Of a stretch of DNA of 64,000 nucleotides, positions 33,069 through 41,051 are shown one piece after another (the stretch's first letter is position 1; every line of letters begins with the position of its first letter). The translations under genes and the position numbers were made by a program. Location: assembly GCF_040361435.1 (NCBI RefSeq), contig NZ_APNL01000010.1:1-64000 (forward strand), read 5' to 3'. The notes below the pieces were generated by a model, which saw only the letters and a program-made list of their open reading frames with translations, was not told the origin of the DNA and searched no databases. The stretch is from Salinisphaera sp002433465 (lineage in GTDB: Bacteria; Pseudomonadota; Gammaproteobacteria; Nevskiales; Salinisphaeraceae).

Positions 33069-33572
33069 CTAGTCGAGGTCTGGCCAGCGCTGGCGGATAT
33101 CTTCAAGCAGGCCGGTCGAGGCGTCTTCGATCATATCCAGCACCAGCTCGAAGCCACGCTCGCCGCCGAAATACGGATCCGGCACGCTCTGATCCCGGTA
33201 GGCGCTGCTGTAGCGCATGAACAGAGACGGCTCGGCGCGCGCGCCTTCGGTGGTCTGATACAGCGCCTGCAGCGAGGCGAGGTTATCCGCGTCCATGGCC
33301 AGAACATAGTCGAAATAGCGCAAATCCTCGGCGGTGACCTGCTGGGCCCGCAGATCGTCGATATCGATCTGGCGGCCACGCGCCGCATGGGCCGCGCGCC
33401 GATCCGGCGGTTTGCCGATATGCCAGTCGCCGGTGCCCGACGAAGCAATCTCGATACGATCGGCCAGGCCGGCCTCGTCCACCCTGTGCCGGAACAAGCC
33501 ATGCGCGGTGGGCGAACGACAGATATTGCCCAGGCACACGAACATCACCCGAACAGTCGCTTCAGTCATCAT
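33069..33572 (-). CDS. low-molecular-weight protein tyrosine phosphatase
   Basis: The 167-residue protein has the P-loop VMFVCLGNICRSPTAHGLF (C-x5-R-S) near the N-terminus and the general-acid Asp in SVPDPYFGGERGFELVLDMI. These enzymes remove phosphate from protein tyrosines or act on small phosphates; bacterial ones often sit with polysaccharide or LPS genes. Here it is the last gene of the msbA-lpxK-kdsB run, as beside kdsB in Pseudomonas. Two adjacent ATGs (33572 and 33569) compete; GGAGAG lies just before both. The start overlaps kdsB by about 11 bases. Confidence 0.93.
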   Translation of the reverse strand: MMTEATVRVMFVCLGNICRSPTAHGLFRHRVDEAGLADRIEIASSGTGDWHIGKPPDRRAAHAARGRQIDIDDLRAQQVTAEDLRYFDYVLAMDADNLASLQALYQTTEGARAEPSLFMRYSSAYRDQSVPDPYFGGERGFELVLDMIEDASTGLLEDIRQRWPDLD

Positions 33573-34332
33573 CTCTCTCCGCAGAATGCCCGGCCGCCAT
33601 CAGCGCCTCGACCAGCGCGATGTCGTCGGGCGTATCGACGCCCGGCCCCGGCACGGTACGCGCCTCGACCAGAGCGATCGGCAGGTTCAATTCGAAGGCA
33701 CGCAGCTGCTCCAGCGACTCGATCCGCTCCAGGGCGCCGGGCGGCGCGGCTGAAAACCGTTGCAGCGCACCGGCGCGATAGGCATAGATGCCGAGATGGC
33801 GAAATGCACACGCTTCGAACTCGGTATTGCCGCTGTCGCGATGAAAGGGGATCGGCGCCCGGCTGAAATACAATGCCCGCCCCGCAGGCGTTGCCACTAC
33901 CTTGACGATATTGGGGTTGTTGAAGGCGTCGGCATCGCGAATCGGAGTGCAGGCCGTGGCCATGGCAGCCTCGGTATCGCTGTCGAGGGCTGTGGCGACC
34001 TGGTCGATCAGCGCCGGCGGCATAAGCGGCTCGTCGGCCTGTACATTGACCACGATCGTATCATTTGCCCAGCCACGCTGGGCGGCCACTTCGGCAATAC
34101 GGTCGGTGCCACAGCTATGATCTGCACGCGTCATGCACGCAGTCACGCCGGCCACGCGCGCAGCGTCGGCCACCGCCTCGCTGTCGGTAGCCACGATCAC
34201 CTCTGTCGCACCGCTGGCACGCGCCGCGCGGCAGACATGCGCCAGCATCGGCTCGCCCGCGATGGCGTGCAGCACTTTGTTGGGCAGACGCGTGCTGGCC
34301 AACCGTGCAGGGATGATAACGACGAAGTCCAT
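33562..34332 (-). CDS. kdsB: 3-deoxy-manno-octulosonate cytidylyltransferase (CMP-KDO synthetase)
   Basis: The 256-residue product shows the KdsB motifs: FVVIIPARLASTRLPNKVL, IVATDSEAVADAA, HSCGTDRIAEVA, VVNVQADEPLMPPALID and FRHLGIYAYRAGALQRF. KdsB activates KDO with CTP in the cytoplasm for the LPS inner core. It lies between lpxK and the LMW phosphatase, 27 bases from lpxK. The small Trm112/YcaR-type gene that often sits between lpxK and kdsB is absent here. Confidence 0.97.
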   Translation of the reverse strand: MDFVVIIPARLASTRLPNKVLHAIAGEPMLAHVCRAARASGATEVIVATDSEAVADAARVAGVTACMTRADHSCGTDRIAEVAAQRGWANDTIVVNVQADEPLMPPALIDQVATALDSDTEAAMATACTPIRDADAFNNPNIVKVVATPAGRALYFSRAPIPFHRDSGNTEFEACAFRHLGIYAYRAGALQRFSAAPPGALERIESLEQLRAFELNLPIALVEARTVPGPGVDTPDDIALVEALMAAGHSAERDDD

Positions 34333-34359
34333 GGCGCTCCTTTTTGCGTTGCGATTGGC

Positions 34360-35346
34360 TCAGGCGGCCCGGCAGGTGCCCAGCAGGCGGTCGAGCAAGG
34401 CGTCGATACGGGCGTCGCAACCCGCGCTGAACGCCACGCGTACCGGCACCTGCCAGCAGCGCGCGGTGTTTGCAAAGCCGCGACACTTGACCGCGTCCTT
34501 GCCGGTCATCAGCAGTGGCCAGTCGTCCGCGAAGTCGAGATCCTGTGCCCGATAACGATAATGGTCCGGCATCGGGTGTTCGATCACGTCCAGCCCTAGC
34601 CCACGCAGCATGTCGAAAAAACGATGTGGATCGCCAATGCCGGCGATGGCATGCACGGGCGTACCGACAAACTGGGTCAGCTCACGGCTTCTGCCCTGTC
34701 CGTCGATCGACATCGCGGCACCGGGCACGAGCCAGAAATCCGCGCCCGGTCCATGCACGAGTGATAGATCCACCGTCTCCAAACGTGACGGCGCCTCCCG
34801 TAGCGGCCCGGCAGGCAGTAAAGACCCGTTGCCCACGCCGCGGCGTGCGTCGGTCACGGCAATCTCGGCGTCGCGTCGCAGCGCGTAGTGCTGCAGGCCG
34901 TCGTCGGCGATCACCACATCCACGCCCTGCTCCACGAGCCGTCGGGCGCCGCGCGGACGGCGCGGGTCCACGACCACGCGGGCGCCGGATTGCAGCGCCA
35001 TCATCAGGGGTTCGTCACCGACTTCACGCGCGTGGCTGTCGGGCCCGACGTCGAGTGGATAAGCCTCGGCTTGACCGCCGTAACCCCGCGAGACGACGCC
35101 CACCCGCAGGCCGCGTTGCTGCAGCTTTTCAATCAGGGCCAGCGTGAGCGGTGTCTTGCCGCTGCCACCGACGGTGATATTGCCGACCACCAGCACCGGC
35201 ACGCCGACGGCCTCACTGCGCAGCCAGCCGAGGCGGTAGAGTCGCTGCCGTATCCAGACCACGCCGGCGAATAACGCGGCCAGAGGACGCAGAAGCAGCC
35301 AGCCCCGCCCTTGGCCATACCAGCTGCGTTGCAACGCCGCGCGCAT
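34360..35346 (-). CDS. lpxK: tetraacyldisaccharide 4'-kinase LpxK
   Basis: The 328-residue product has an N-terminal membrane-associated helix (PLAALFAGVVWIRQRLYRLG), Walker A GNITVGGSGKTP at residues 55-66, VSRGYGG, GDEPLMMALQ and ADDGLQHYALRRDAEIAVTDA. LpxK phosphorylates the lipid A disaccharide precursor at the 4' position on the cytoplasmic face of the inner membrane. It is followed by kdsB and preceded by msbA, 61 bases away. The pathway next requires KDO from KdsB, so the order fits a lipid A/LPS module. Confidence 0.97.
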   Translation of the reverse strand: MRAALQRSWYGQGRGWLLLRPLAALFAGVVWIRQRLYRLGWLRSEAVGVPVLVVGNITVGGSGKTPLTLALIEKLQQRGLRVGVVSRGYGGQAEAYPLDVGPDSHAREVGDEPLMMALQSGARVVVDPRRPRGARRLVEQGVDVVIADDGLQHYALRRDAEIAVTDARRGVGNGSLLPAGPLREAPSRLETVDLSLVHGPGADFWLVPGAAMSIDGQGRSRELTQFVGTPVHAIAGIGDPHRFFDMLRGLGLDVIEHPMPDHYRYRAQDLDFADDWPLLMTGKDAVKCRGFANTARCWQVPVRVAFSAGCDARIDALLDRLLGTCRAA

Positions 35347-35407
35347 GAGATCGCGCTAGTTCCGGCGTGCCGGGCACGCAATCATGAGTCGCGAACCGCG
35401 CACAGGC

Positions 35408-37171
35408 TCAATCGGGCCGCGCGAACTGAATATCGTGCAGACCGCGATAATGCCCGCCGATCTGCATCAGTTCGCTATGGGTGCCCTTTTCTACCAGGGC
35501 GCCGTCATGCATCACCACGATCAGATCGGCATCCTGGATCGTCGACAGACGATGGGCGATGACCAGCGTCGTACGATCCTGCATCAGCACGTCGAGGCCC
35601 TTCTGGATGGCCTTTTCGGATTCGGTATCCAGCGCGGAGGTCGCTTCGTCCAGAATCAGGATCGGCGAGTCCTTGAGCAGTGCCCGCGCGATGGCGATAC
35701 GCTGGCGCTGACCGCCCGAAAGCATGATGCCGTTCTGGCCCACGAGCGTGTCGTAGCCGTTGGGCAACGACTGGATGAATTCGTCCGCATAGGCACGACG
35801 CGCGGCATCCATCACCGCCTCGCGGTCGGCATTGCCGAGCGCGCCGTAGGCGATATTGCCGGCCACGGTATCGTTGAAAAGAATGACGTTCTGATCGACC
35901 AGGCTGATCTGCTGGCGCAGATCGCGCAGGCGATATTCGGTCAGATCGTGGCCGTCGAGCTTGATATGGCCCTGGCCGTATTCATAGAAGCGCGGCAGCA
36001 GCGACAACAACGTGGACTTGCCGCTGCCGGAGCGACCGACGAACGCGACCGTCTGCCCCGGCTTCACCTCGAAACTGATCTCTCGAAGCACATCGGTCTC
36101 GGTGCGCGGATAGCGAAACCAGAGGTTGCTGACTTCGATATGCCCGCTCGCCCGCTCGATCGTCAGGGTGCCCTGATCGTTCTCGCCCGGCTCGTCGATA
36201 AGCTCGAAAATGGCGCCGGCCGCCGCCATGCCGGCCTGAATGGTGGCGTTGACGCTGGTGAGCCGTTTTATGGGGCCCATCATGGCCATCATCGCGCCGA
36301 AGAAAGCGGCCAGATCGCCCGGCGACATGATGCCGCCACCGGTATCGCGTACCGCCACCGATACCACGAACGCCACCGCAAAGGCCGCGATCATCTGGAT
36401 CACCGGCACGCTCGCCGCGCTGGTCGTGGACTTGCGCATCGACATGCGACGATTGCGCTCGTTGATACGGTCGAAACTCCGGGTTTCGCGCTCTTCACCG
36501 CCGAAGACCTTGACCACGCGCTGGCCGGTCAACACTTCTTCGCTGACGTGGGTGATATCGCTCATCGATTGCTGGATCTGCATGCTGTAGCGTCTGAACC
36601 GCTTCGAGACATGGCTGATGATGATGGCGATGAGCGGGCCGATAACCAGCGTGATCAGGGCCAGCGACCAATTGATCCAGAACATCAGGAAGGTGAAACC
36701 CACGATCCGCAGCGTGTCCTGGATCATGATGGTGATCGCGCTGGTGGCAGCGCCCGAAATCTGGCCGGTGTAGTAGGTCAGTTTCGCGGTGGTCTTGCCG
36801 GTCGAGTTGGCGTCGAAGAAGCTGGACGGCAGGCGCAGAAACTGCGCGAAGATATCGCTGCGCACATTGTAGATGACGCGGTTGGCCACCCAGGACATGC
36901 CATAGCTCGAACAAAAGCCGAAGGCCCCGCGAAACAGGAACAGCACCAGCATGAACGCCGGAATCCAGCGGATCATCCACGGATCGCGATCGACGATACT
37001 GCCGTCGAGCAGCGGCTTGAGGATATAGATCAACGCCGTATCCGCGGCGGCATAACCGGCCATGCCGATGGCGGCGATCCCGAGCCACTTCTTGTGCCGC
37101 CACGTATAGCGCAGCAAACGCGGGTAAATCTCGCCGATCGGCATGCTTGTTTCGAATTGCTGTCGCGCCAA
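35408..37171 (-). CDS. msbA: lipid A export ABC transporter MsbA
   Basis: The 587-residue half-transporter has six hydrophobic helices over about residues 30-310 and a nucleotide-binding domain with Walker A GRSGSGKST at 379-387, the signature LSGGQRQRIAIARALL, Walker B ILILDEATSALD and a following AHRLST switch. MsbA flips lipid A-core across the inner membrane. Cell context (lpxK, kdsB) supports MsbA over a drug exporter. The start codon is TTG at 37171 in this reading; an ATG nine codons later (37144) has no Shine-Dalgarno. A terminator-like hairpin sits 25 bases upstream of the start. Confidence 0.95.
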   Translation of the reverse strand: MARQQFETSMPIGEIYPRLLRYTWRHKKWLGIAAIGMAGYAAADTALIYILKPLLDGSIVDRDPWMIRWIPAFMLVLFLFRGAFGFCSSYGMSWVANRVIYNVRSDIFAQFLRLPSSFFDANSTGKTTAKLTYYTGQISGAATSAITIMIQDTLRIVGFTFLMFWINWSLALITLVIGPLIAIIISHVSKRFRRYSMQIQQSMSDITHVSEEVLTGQRVVKVFGGEERETRSFDRINERNRRMSMRKSTTSAASVPVIQMIAAFAVAFVVSVAVRDTGGGIMSPGDLAAFFGAMMAMMGPIKRLTSVNATIQAGMAAAGAIFELIDEPGENDQGTLTIERASGHIEVSNLWFRYPRTETDVLREISFEVKPGQTVAFVGRSGSGKSTLLSLLPRFYEYGQGHIKLDGHDLTEYRLRDLRQQISLVDQNVILFNDTVAGNIAYGALGNADREAVMDAARRAYADEFIQSLPNGYDTLVGQNGIMLSGGQRQRIAIARALLKDSPILILDEATSALDTESEKAIQKGLDVLMQDRTTLVIAHRLSTIQDADLIVVMHDGALVEKGTHSELMQIGGHYRGLHDIQFARPD

Positions 37172-37195
37172 GATGAGGGCCTATACGTGAAAGTG

Positions 37196-37221
37196 AAAAA
37201 CCCGACGCCATCGGCGCCGGG
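37196..37221 (-). terminator. terminator-like hairpin between exbD and msbA
   Basis: CCCGACGCC (37201-37209) and GGCGCCGGG (37213-37221) pair with one mismatch around a three-base loop. On the minus strand TTTTT (37196-37200) follows, a good intrinsic terminator. It stands 9 bases beyond the exbD stop and 25 bases before the msbA start, so it should attenuate read-through from exbBD into the LPS genes. Confidence 0.8.
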
Positions 37222-37229
37222 CCATATTG

Positions 37230-37640
37230 TCATCGTTTATCGTTACGAGTCGCAATTTCGACGCGTTCGAATGCGGCCTGCGAGGCTGCGTCCATGGCGC
37301 GTACGACCGCCGCATGGCTGGCCGCGCCGTCCGCGCGTACGCGCAGCGCTCGCTGCGGATATTGTGCATGCAGCGCACTCAGCGAAGCGACCAGCTCGCC
37401 AGCCTGCGTGTGCCGACCGTTGATGCGGTACGCGCCCTCGGCGTCGATATCGACGATCACGGCTTCGGTCGCGGCCATTGCCTGCGCGCTCGCCGCCGCC
37501 GGCAGCTCGAGGGGCAAATCCTTTTCGTCGACGAAGCGGCTCGACACCATGAAAAAGATCAGCAGCAGAAACACTACGTCGATCAGCGGCGTGAGGTTCA
37601 CCGACGGTTCCTGATCGCTCGCACGGCGCACGAACTTCAT
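37230..37640 (-). CDS. exbD: ExbD/TolR family biopolymer transport protein
   Basis: The 136-residue protein has the ExbD/TolR layout: short cytoplasmic N-terminus, one helix containing the essential Asp (VNLTPLIDVVFLLLIFFMVSS), and a periplasmic domain. With ExbB it forms a proton-driven motor that energises TonB- or Tol-type complexes. No tonB or tolA gene is adjacent. In Pseudomonas the equivalent pair lies at the same place between comEC and lpxK. It overlaps exbB by ATGA. Confidence 0.92.
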   Translation of the reverse strand: MKFVRRASDQEPSVNLTPLIDVVFLLLIFFMVSSRFVDEKDLPLELPAAASAQAMAATEAVIVDIDAEGAYRINGRHTQAGELVASLSALHAQYPQRALRVRADGAASHAAVVRAMDAASQAAFERVEIATRNDKR

Positions 37641-38248
37641 GACGAAGGCGCATCGCGCTGGCCTTCAATCAGGCGCACCGCCCATTGTTCAAGCAACAGC
37701 CCGCGTTTCTCGACCAGGCCGTTGAAATAGCGATAGGCCACGAGCGCGGGAATCGCCACGCACAGCCCGGCGGCGGTGGTTACCAGCGCCTGCCCGATGC
37801 CGCCGGCCAGAGCCTGGGCGTCGCCCAGGCCGGCTTCGGTCATGGTGGCAAAGATCTGGATCATGCCCGCGACCGTGCCGAGCAGGCCGAGCAACGGCGT
37901 GATCGCTGCGATGGTGCCCAGGGTGTTCAGGTAGCGCGCCATGTCGTGGCCGACCTGACGACCCGCTTCCTCGATGCGCTCGCGGCGGATATCGATACTC
38001 TCCCCGCGTGTTGCGACCACCGCTGCCCAGACGTGTCCCAGTGGGCTATTAGCCTCCAGCGACTGACGCTCCGCGTTCGACAACGCGCTCGCACGCGCCA
38101 GTCGCGACCGCTGGTCAAGCAGCTGGGGCGGCGCCACCCGCTGCGTACGCAGCGCCCAGGCCCGCTCGATCACGATGGCGAGGCCGAGCACCGAGCAGAT
38201 CGCAATCGGCAGCATCAGCCAACCACCGGCCGCAAGCATTTCTGCCAT
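37637..38248 (-). CDS. exbB: ExbB/TolQ/MotA family proton channel protein
   Basis: From the ATG at 38248 the product is 203 residues. Three helices are evident: WLMLPIAICSVLGLAIVIERAWAL, then YLNTLGTIAAITPLLGLLGTVAGMIQIF and IGQALVTTAAGLCVAIPALVAYRYF. The second and third carry the conserved T-P-L-L-G-L-L-G-T-V and T-T-A-A-G-L signatures. It pairs with ExbD. AAGGAA precedes the chosen ATG; the upstream frame (to 38281) is not used. Its 5' region contains the repeat element with a 13-C tract about 100 bases upstream. Confidence 0.92.
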   Translation of the reverse strand: MAEMLAAGGWLMLPIAICSVLGLAIVIERAWALRTQRVAPPQLLDQRSRLARASALSNAERQSLEANSPLGHVWAAVVATRGESIDIRRERIEEAGRQVGHDMARYLNTLGTIAAITPLLGLLGTVAGMIQIFATMTEAGLGDAQALAGGIGQALVTTAAGLCVAIPALVAYRYFNGLVEKRGLLLEQWAVRLIEGQRDAPSS

Positions 38249-38339
38249 GCCTTGTTCCTTCGATATCAGGCAAGGCGGCATGATAAGCGCCCGAGTCGTT
38301 GCGGGCCACCCATGCGCCGCCAGGCGGGCCTGCCGCGAG

Positions 38340-38619
38340 GGAAGCTCTGCCCCCCCCCCCCCTCTCGCGGGTCGCGGTCGATTCCTCGCAGACGGTGCGG
38401 CAAGGCGTCCGAGCGCGGTGCCTGCCTCATTGGCAGGTCAAGCTCGGCAACGCAGCCGCGGCGTCTGTGAGGCCGAACCCGTTCGGGGCCGCCGGCTTTG
38501 CGCGCGCCTGGTCTTCGTCAAGGCGCGCTGGCGTGCAACAAGCACGCTACGCGCACCTTTCCTCGCCAGCCACGCGCAAAGCACGCCGGCGCAACCGCGA
38601 CAGGTTATGCAGAGCTTCC
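38340..38619 (-). repeat. palindromic-ended repeat element, copy 2, with 13-C tract (MITE-like)
   Basis: GGAAGCTCTGC (38340-38350) and GCAGAGCTTCC (38609-38619) are exact inverted termini. Flanks are CGAG (38336-38339) and CTAG (38620-38623). Read on the minus strand it begins directly after the first base pair of the comEC stop region and resembles copy 1 (27158-27381) along most of its length, with about 55 extra bases. An internal hairpin CCTGCC/GGCAGG lies at 38421-38437. A run of 13 C follows the left terminus (38350-38362), absent in copy 1. It fills most of the comEC-exbB gap. No convincing coding potential. Confidence 0.75.
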
Positions 38620-40941
38620 CTAGGGCGTATGCCATACCCGCGGCGCCGCTTGCCGCCAGCGACTGACTTCGGGCGGACCCGGCGTCGGCCGGATTGCGAG
38701 TTCGATCGCACCCGAGTCAGCGGTATTGACCACGGCGGCATCGGCAGCGCGCAGCCGTGCGACCACATGCTCGTCGGGGAAACCCCAGCGGTTGTGCCAG
38801 CCGGCAGAAACGAGCGCGATGTCGGGCGCCACCGCCGCCACAAACGGCTGCGAGCTGGAGCTTGCGCTGCCATGATGGGCCACGACCAGCACGTTTGCTG
38901 CGAGCGCCGCTGCATCGCGCTCGACCAGCACCTGCTCGCCGGCCTGTTCGATATCGCCGGGCAACAGCACCCGACCACCGGGCGCATCGATACGCAGCAC
39001 GCAGGAACGGGCGTTGTTGCTCATGCCCGGCTCGATGTCGTCATCGCTCGGATAGAGCATCGTGAAGTCCACGCCATCCCACTGCCAGTGCTGGCCGGCA
39101 CGACAGGGATGATCACTGTCGGCCCCGCTGCGCCGGCGCACGTCGAGCTGTTCGGATATCGCCTGCGCACCGCCCATATGGTCGTTGTCACTGTGGCTGA
39201 TCAGCAATTCATCGACCGTGGTCCGCCCTACATGGCGCAGATACGGCACCACGAATGCGTCGCCAGCGTTGAACCCCGTGCGATAGGCCGGGCCGGCATC
39301 GTAGACCAGCGTATGACGACGGGTCCGAACCACCACCGCGAGGCCCTGGCCCACGTCCAGCACCGCCAGCCGCAGCCCGCCCGGCGCGATTTCATGCGCT
39401 GCCGGGCGCAGGCCGATGACCGCCGGCAACAGAAATACCGGAGCGAGCCACCGCCCCGGCAGGCCCCGTGGCATGGCCAGCAGCGCCACCCCCACGAGCG
39501 CCAGCACCAGCGCCATCGCGCCGTGTACGCCGGGGTGGATACTCGCCCACGGCCAGCTCGCAAGCGCGGCCAGTCCCGGCCAGGCCCACTCCAGCCCTGT
39601 TGCGATGGCAGCCAGCGCCGGGCCACCGACGTCCGGCACCAGCAGCGCGACGACGGTGGCAAGCAGCAGGACCGGCACGAGCAGCACCGCTGCCGGGATG
39701 AGCAGCGCATTGACCAGAGGGGCGACGAGCGAGGCCTGGCCAAAGAACCATGCGCTCAACGGCCCCAGCCCCGCCACTAGACCGAGTTGAAGCATGATGA
39801 ACCCGAGCACGCGCCGTCGCGTGACCACGCGACCAAGATAGATCAACCATGCCACCGCGCCGAACGACAGCCAGAAACCGGGACTGATCACCGACACCGG
39901 CGCCCAGAGCACGACCACGATCGCCGCCAGTGCGAGTATTCGTGACACCGCGATATGGCGCATGGCCACCAGCGCGAACAGCGCCGCCGCCACCATCACC
40001 AGCGCACGCTGGGTCGGCAAGGCGAAGCCGGCCAACAGGGCATAGAACAGCGCGCCCGCCAGGCCTACGCCGCCCGCCAGCCATGGCACGGGCGATCGCG
40101 GCGCGAACCGCAATGCCAGCCAGCGCGCCAGCGCAAACAGCCACCCGGCGACCAGACCGATATGCAGGCCGGAAATTGCAACCAGATGCGAGGTGCCGGT
40201 GGCACGCAATACCGCCCATTGCTCGTCGCTGATCGCATCTCGAATCCCCAGCGTGAGCGCGGCCACGATCCCTTTCATGGCCGAGCCTTCCAGAAACGGG
40301 TCGATACGGCGCATGGCCAGCGCGCGCAGGCGGTCGATGGTAAGCCGGGGTGGCGTGTCGCAGGGTTGGGCCTGGCGTATGTAGCCGCTGGCATCGATAC
40401 GTTCGCGCCAGAGCCAGCCTTCGTAGTCGAACGTGCCGGGGTTGGCCGAGCCGTGTGGCGTATCGAGCTTGAACGCGCCGCTCAGGCAGTCCCCGGGCAA
40501 TAGATCGTGGCCGTGGTCGTACCAGGACAGACGCAGTCGATAAGGTGGCGTATCACGGGCCAGCACGAACCGGGCGCGATACGGATCGTGGGCGACGATG
40601 CCGACCACATGGCCGGTCATGGGCACGGTTTCGCCGGTTCTTGCCACTGGCCAGCGCGAGTCCAGCTGGCGCTGGATGCCAAAGCTCGTCCATGCCGCGC
40701 CTGCCAGGGCCACGAATAGCACTATGCGCCCCGGCCAACGCCACAAGCACGGCAGCAGCAGCGCGCCCAACAGCCACAGGGGCAAAGGCGCGGGCTGGAG
40801 GTAGGTTGCAGCCACCGCGGCGATGAGCGACACCGCGAGCCAGCGCGGATCGCGGTCGGCTGCCTGCAGCGCCCGGCGCACCATGTGCGCGCCTGCGCGT
40901 GCGTGGTCGTATGCGCCTGCCCCCTTCGCCTGCCCCATCAT
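38620..40941 (-). CDS. comEC: ComEC/Rec2 family DNA uptake channel protein
   Basis: The 773-residue protein contains an N-terminal DUF4131 region, the Competence domain with many helices (starting GIVAALTLGIRDAISDEQWAVLRATGTSHLVAISGLHIG), and a C-terminal metallo-beta-lactamase domain with SHSDNDHMGGAQAI and VAHHGS. ComEC forms the inner-membrane channel for single-stranded DNA in natural transformation; the beta-lactamase domain is thought to degrade the other strand. Length and domains look complete, so the gene is probably functional. Its stop codon TAG abuts repeat copy 2. Two adjacent ATGs (40941, 40938) are possible starts. Confidence 0.94.
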   Translation of the reverse strand: MMGQAKGAGAYDHARAGAHMVRRALQAADRDPRWLAVSLIAAVAATYLQPAPLPLWLLGALLLPCLWRWPGRIVLFVALAGAAWTSFGIQRQLDSRWPVARTGETVPMTGHVVGIVAHDPYRARFVLARDTPPYRLRLSWYDHGHDLLPGDCLSGAFKLDTPHGSANPGTFDYEGWLWRERIDASGYIRQAQPCDTPPRLTIDRLRALAMRRIDPFLEGSAMKGIVAALTLGIRDAISDEQWAVLRATGTSHLVAISGLHIGLVAGWLFALARWLALRFAPRSPVPWLAGGVGLAGALFYALLAGFALPTQRALVMVAAALFALVAMRHIAVSRILALAAIVVVLWAPVSVISPGFWLSFGAVAWLIYLGRVVTRRRVLGFIMLQLGLVAGLGPLSAWFFGQASLVAPLVNALLIPAAVLLVPVLLLATVVALLVPDVGGPALAAIATGLEWAWPGLAALASWPWASIHPGVHGAMALVLALVGVALLAMPRGLPGRWLAPVFLLPAVIGLRPAAHEIAPGGLRLAVLDVGQGLAVVVRTRRHTLVYDAGPAYRTGFNAGDAFVVPYLRHVGRTTVDELLISHSDNDHMGGAQAISEQLDVRRRSGADSDHPCRAGQHWQWDGVDFTMLYPSDDDIEPGMSNNARSCVLRIDAPGGRVLLPGDIEQAGEQVLVERDAAALAANVLVVAHHGSASSSSQPFVAAVAPDIALVSAGWHNRWGFPDEHVVARLRAADAAVVNTADSGAIELAIRPTPGPPEVSRWRQAAPRVWHTP

Positions 40942-41051
40942 CCTGTTTCGACGCGCTTACGCCGTTTGCGGCCAGACAATCAGCCTAGCGCTTGTAGCGT
41001 CGCGCGCAACCGCCACCGCCGCATTGCTTGAGCGGCGCTGGCGATAAAGGC

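Noticed and set aside
35384..37423. 679-codon frame antisense to msbA and exbD
   Set aside because: It crosses two real genes and their intergenic terminator, with shadow-type composition.
38299..39780. 493-codon frame over repeat copy 2 and antisense to comEC
   Set aside because: It reads through the 13-C tract and the comEC beta-lactamase domain. A peptide similarity with the frame across copy 1 (QVKLGN versus QVELGN) follows from the DNA match and does not show coding.
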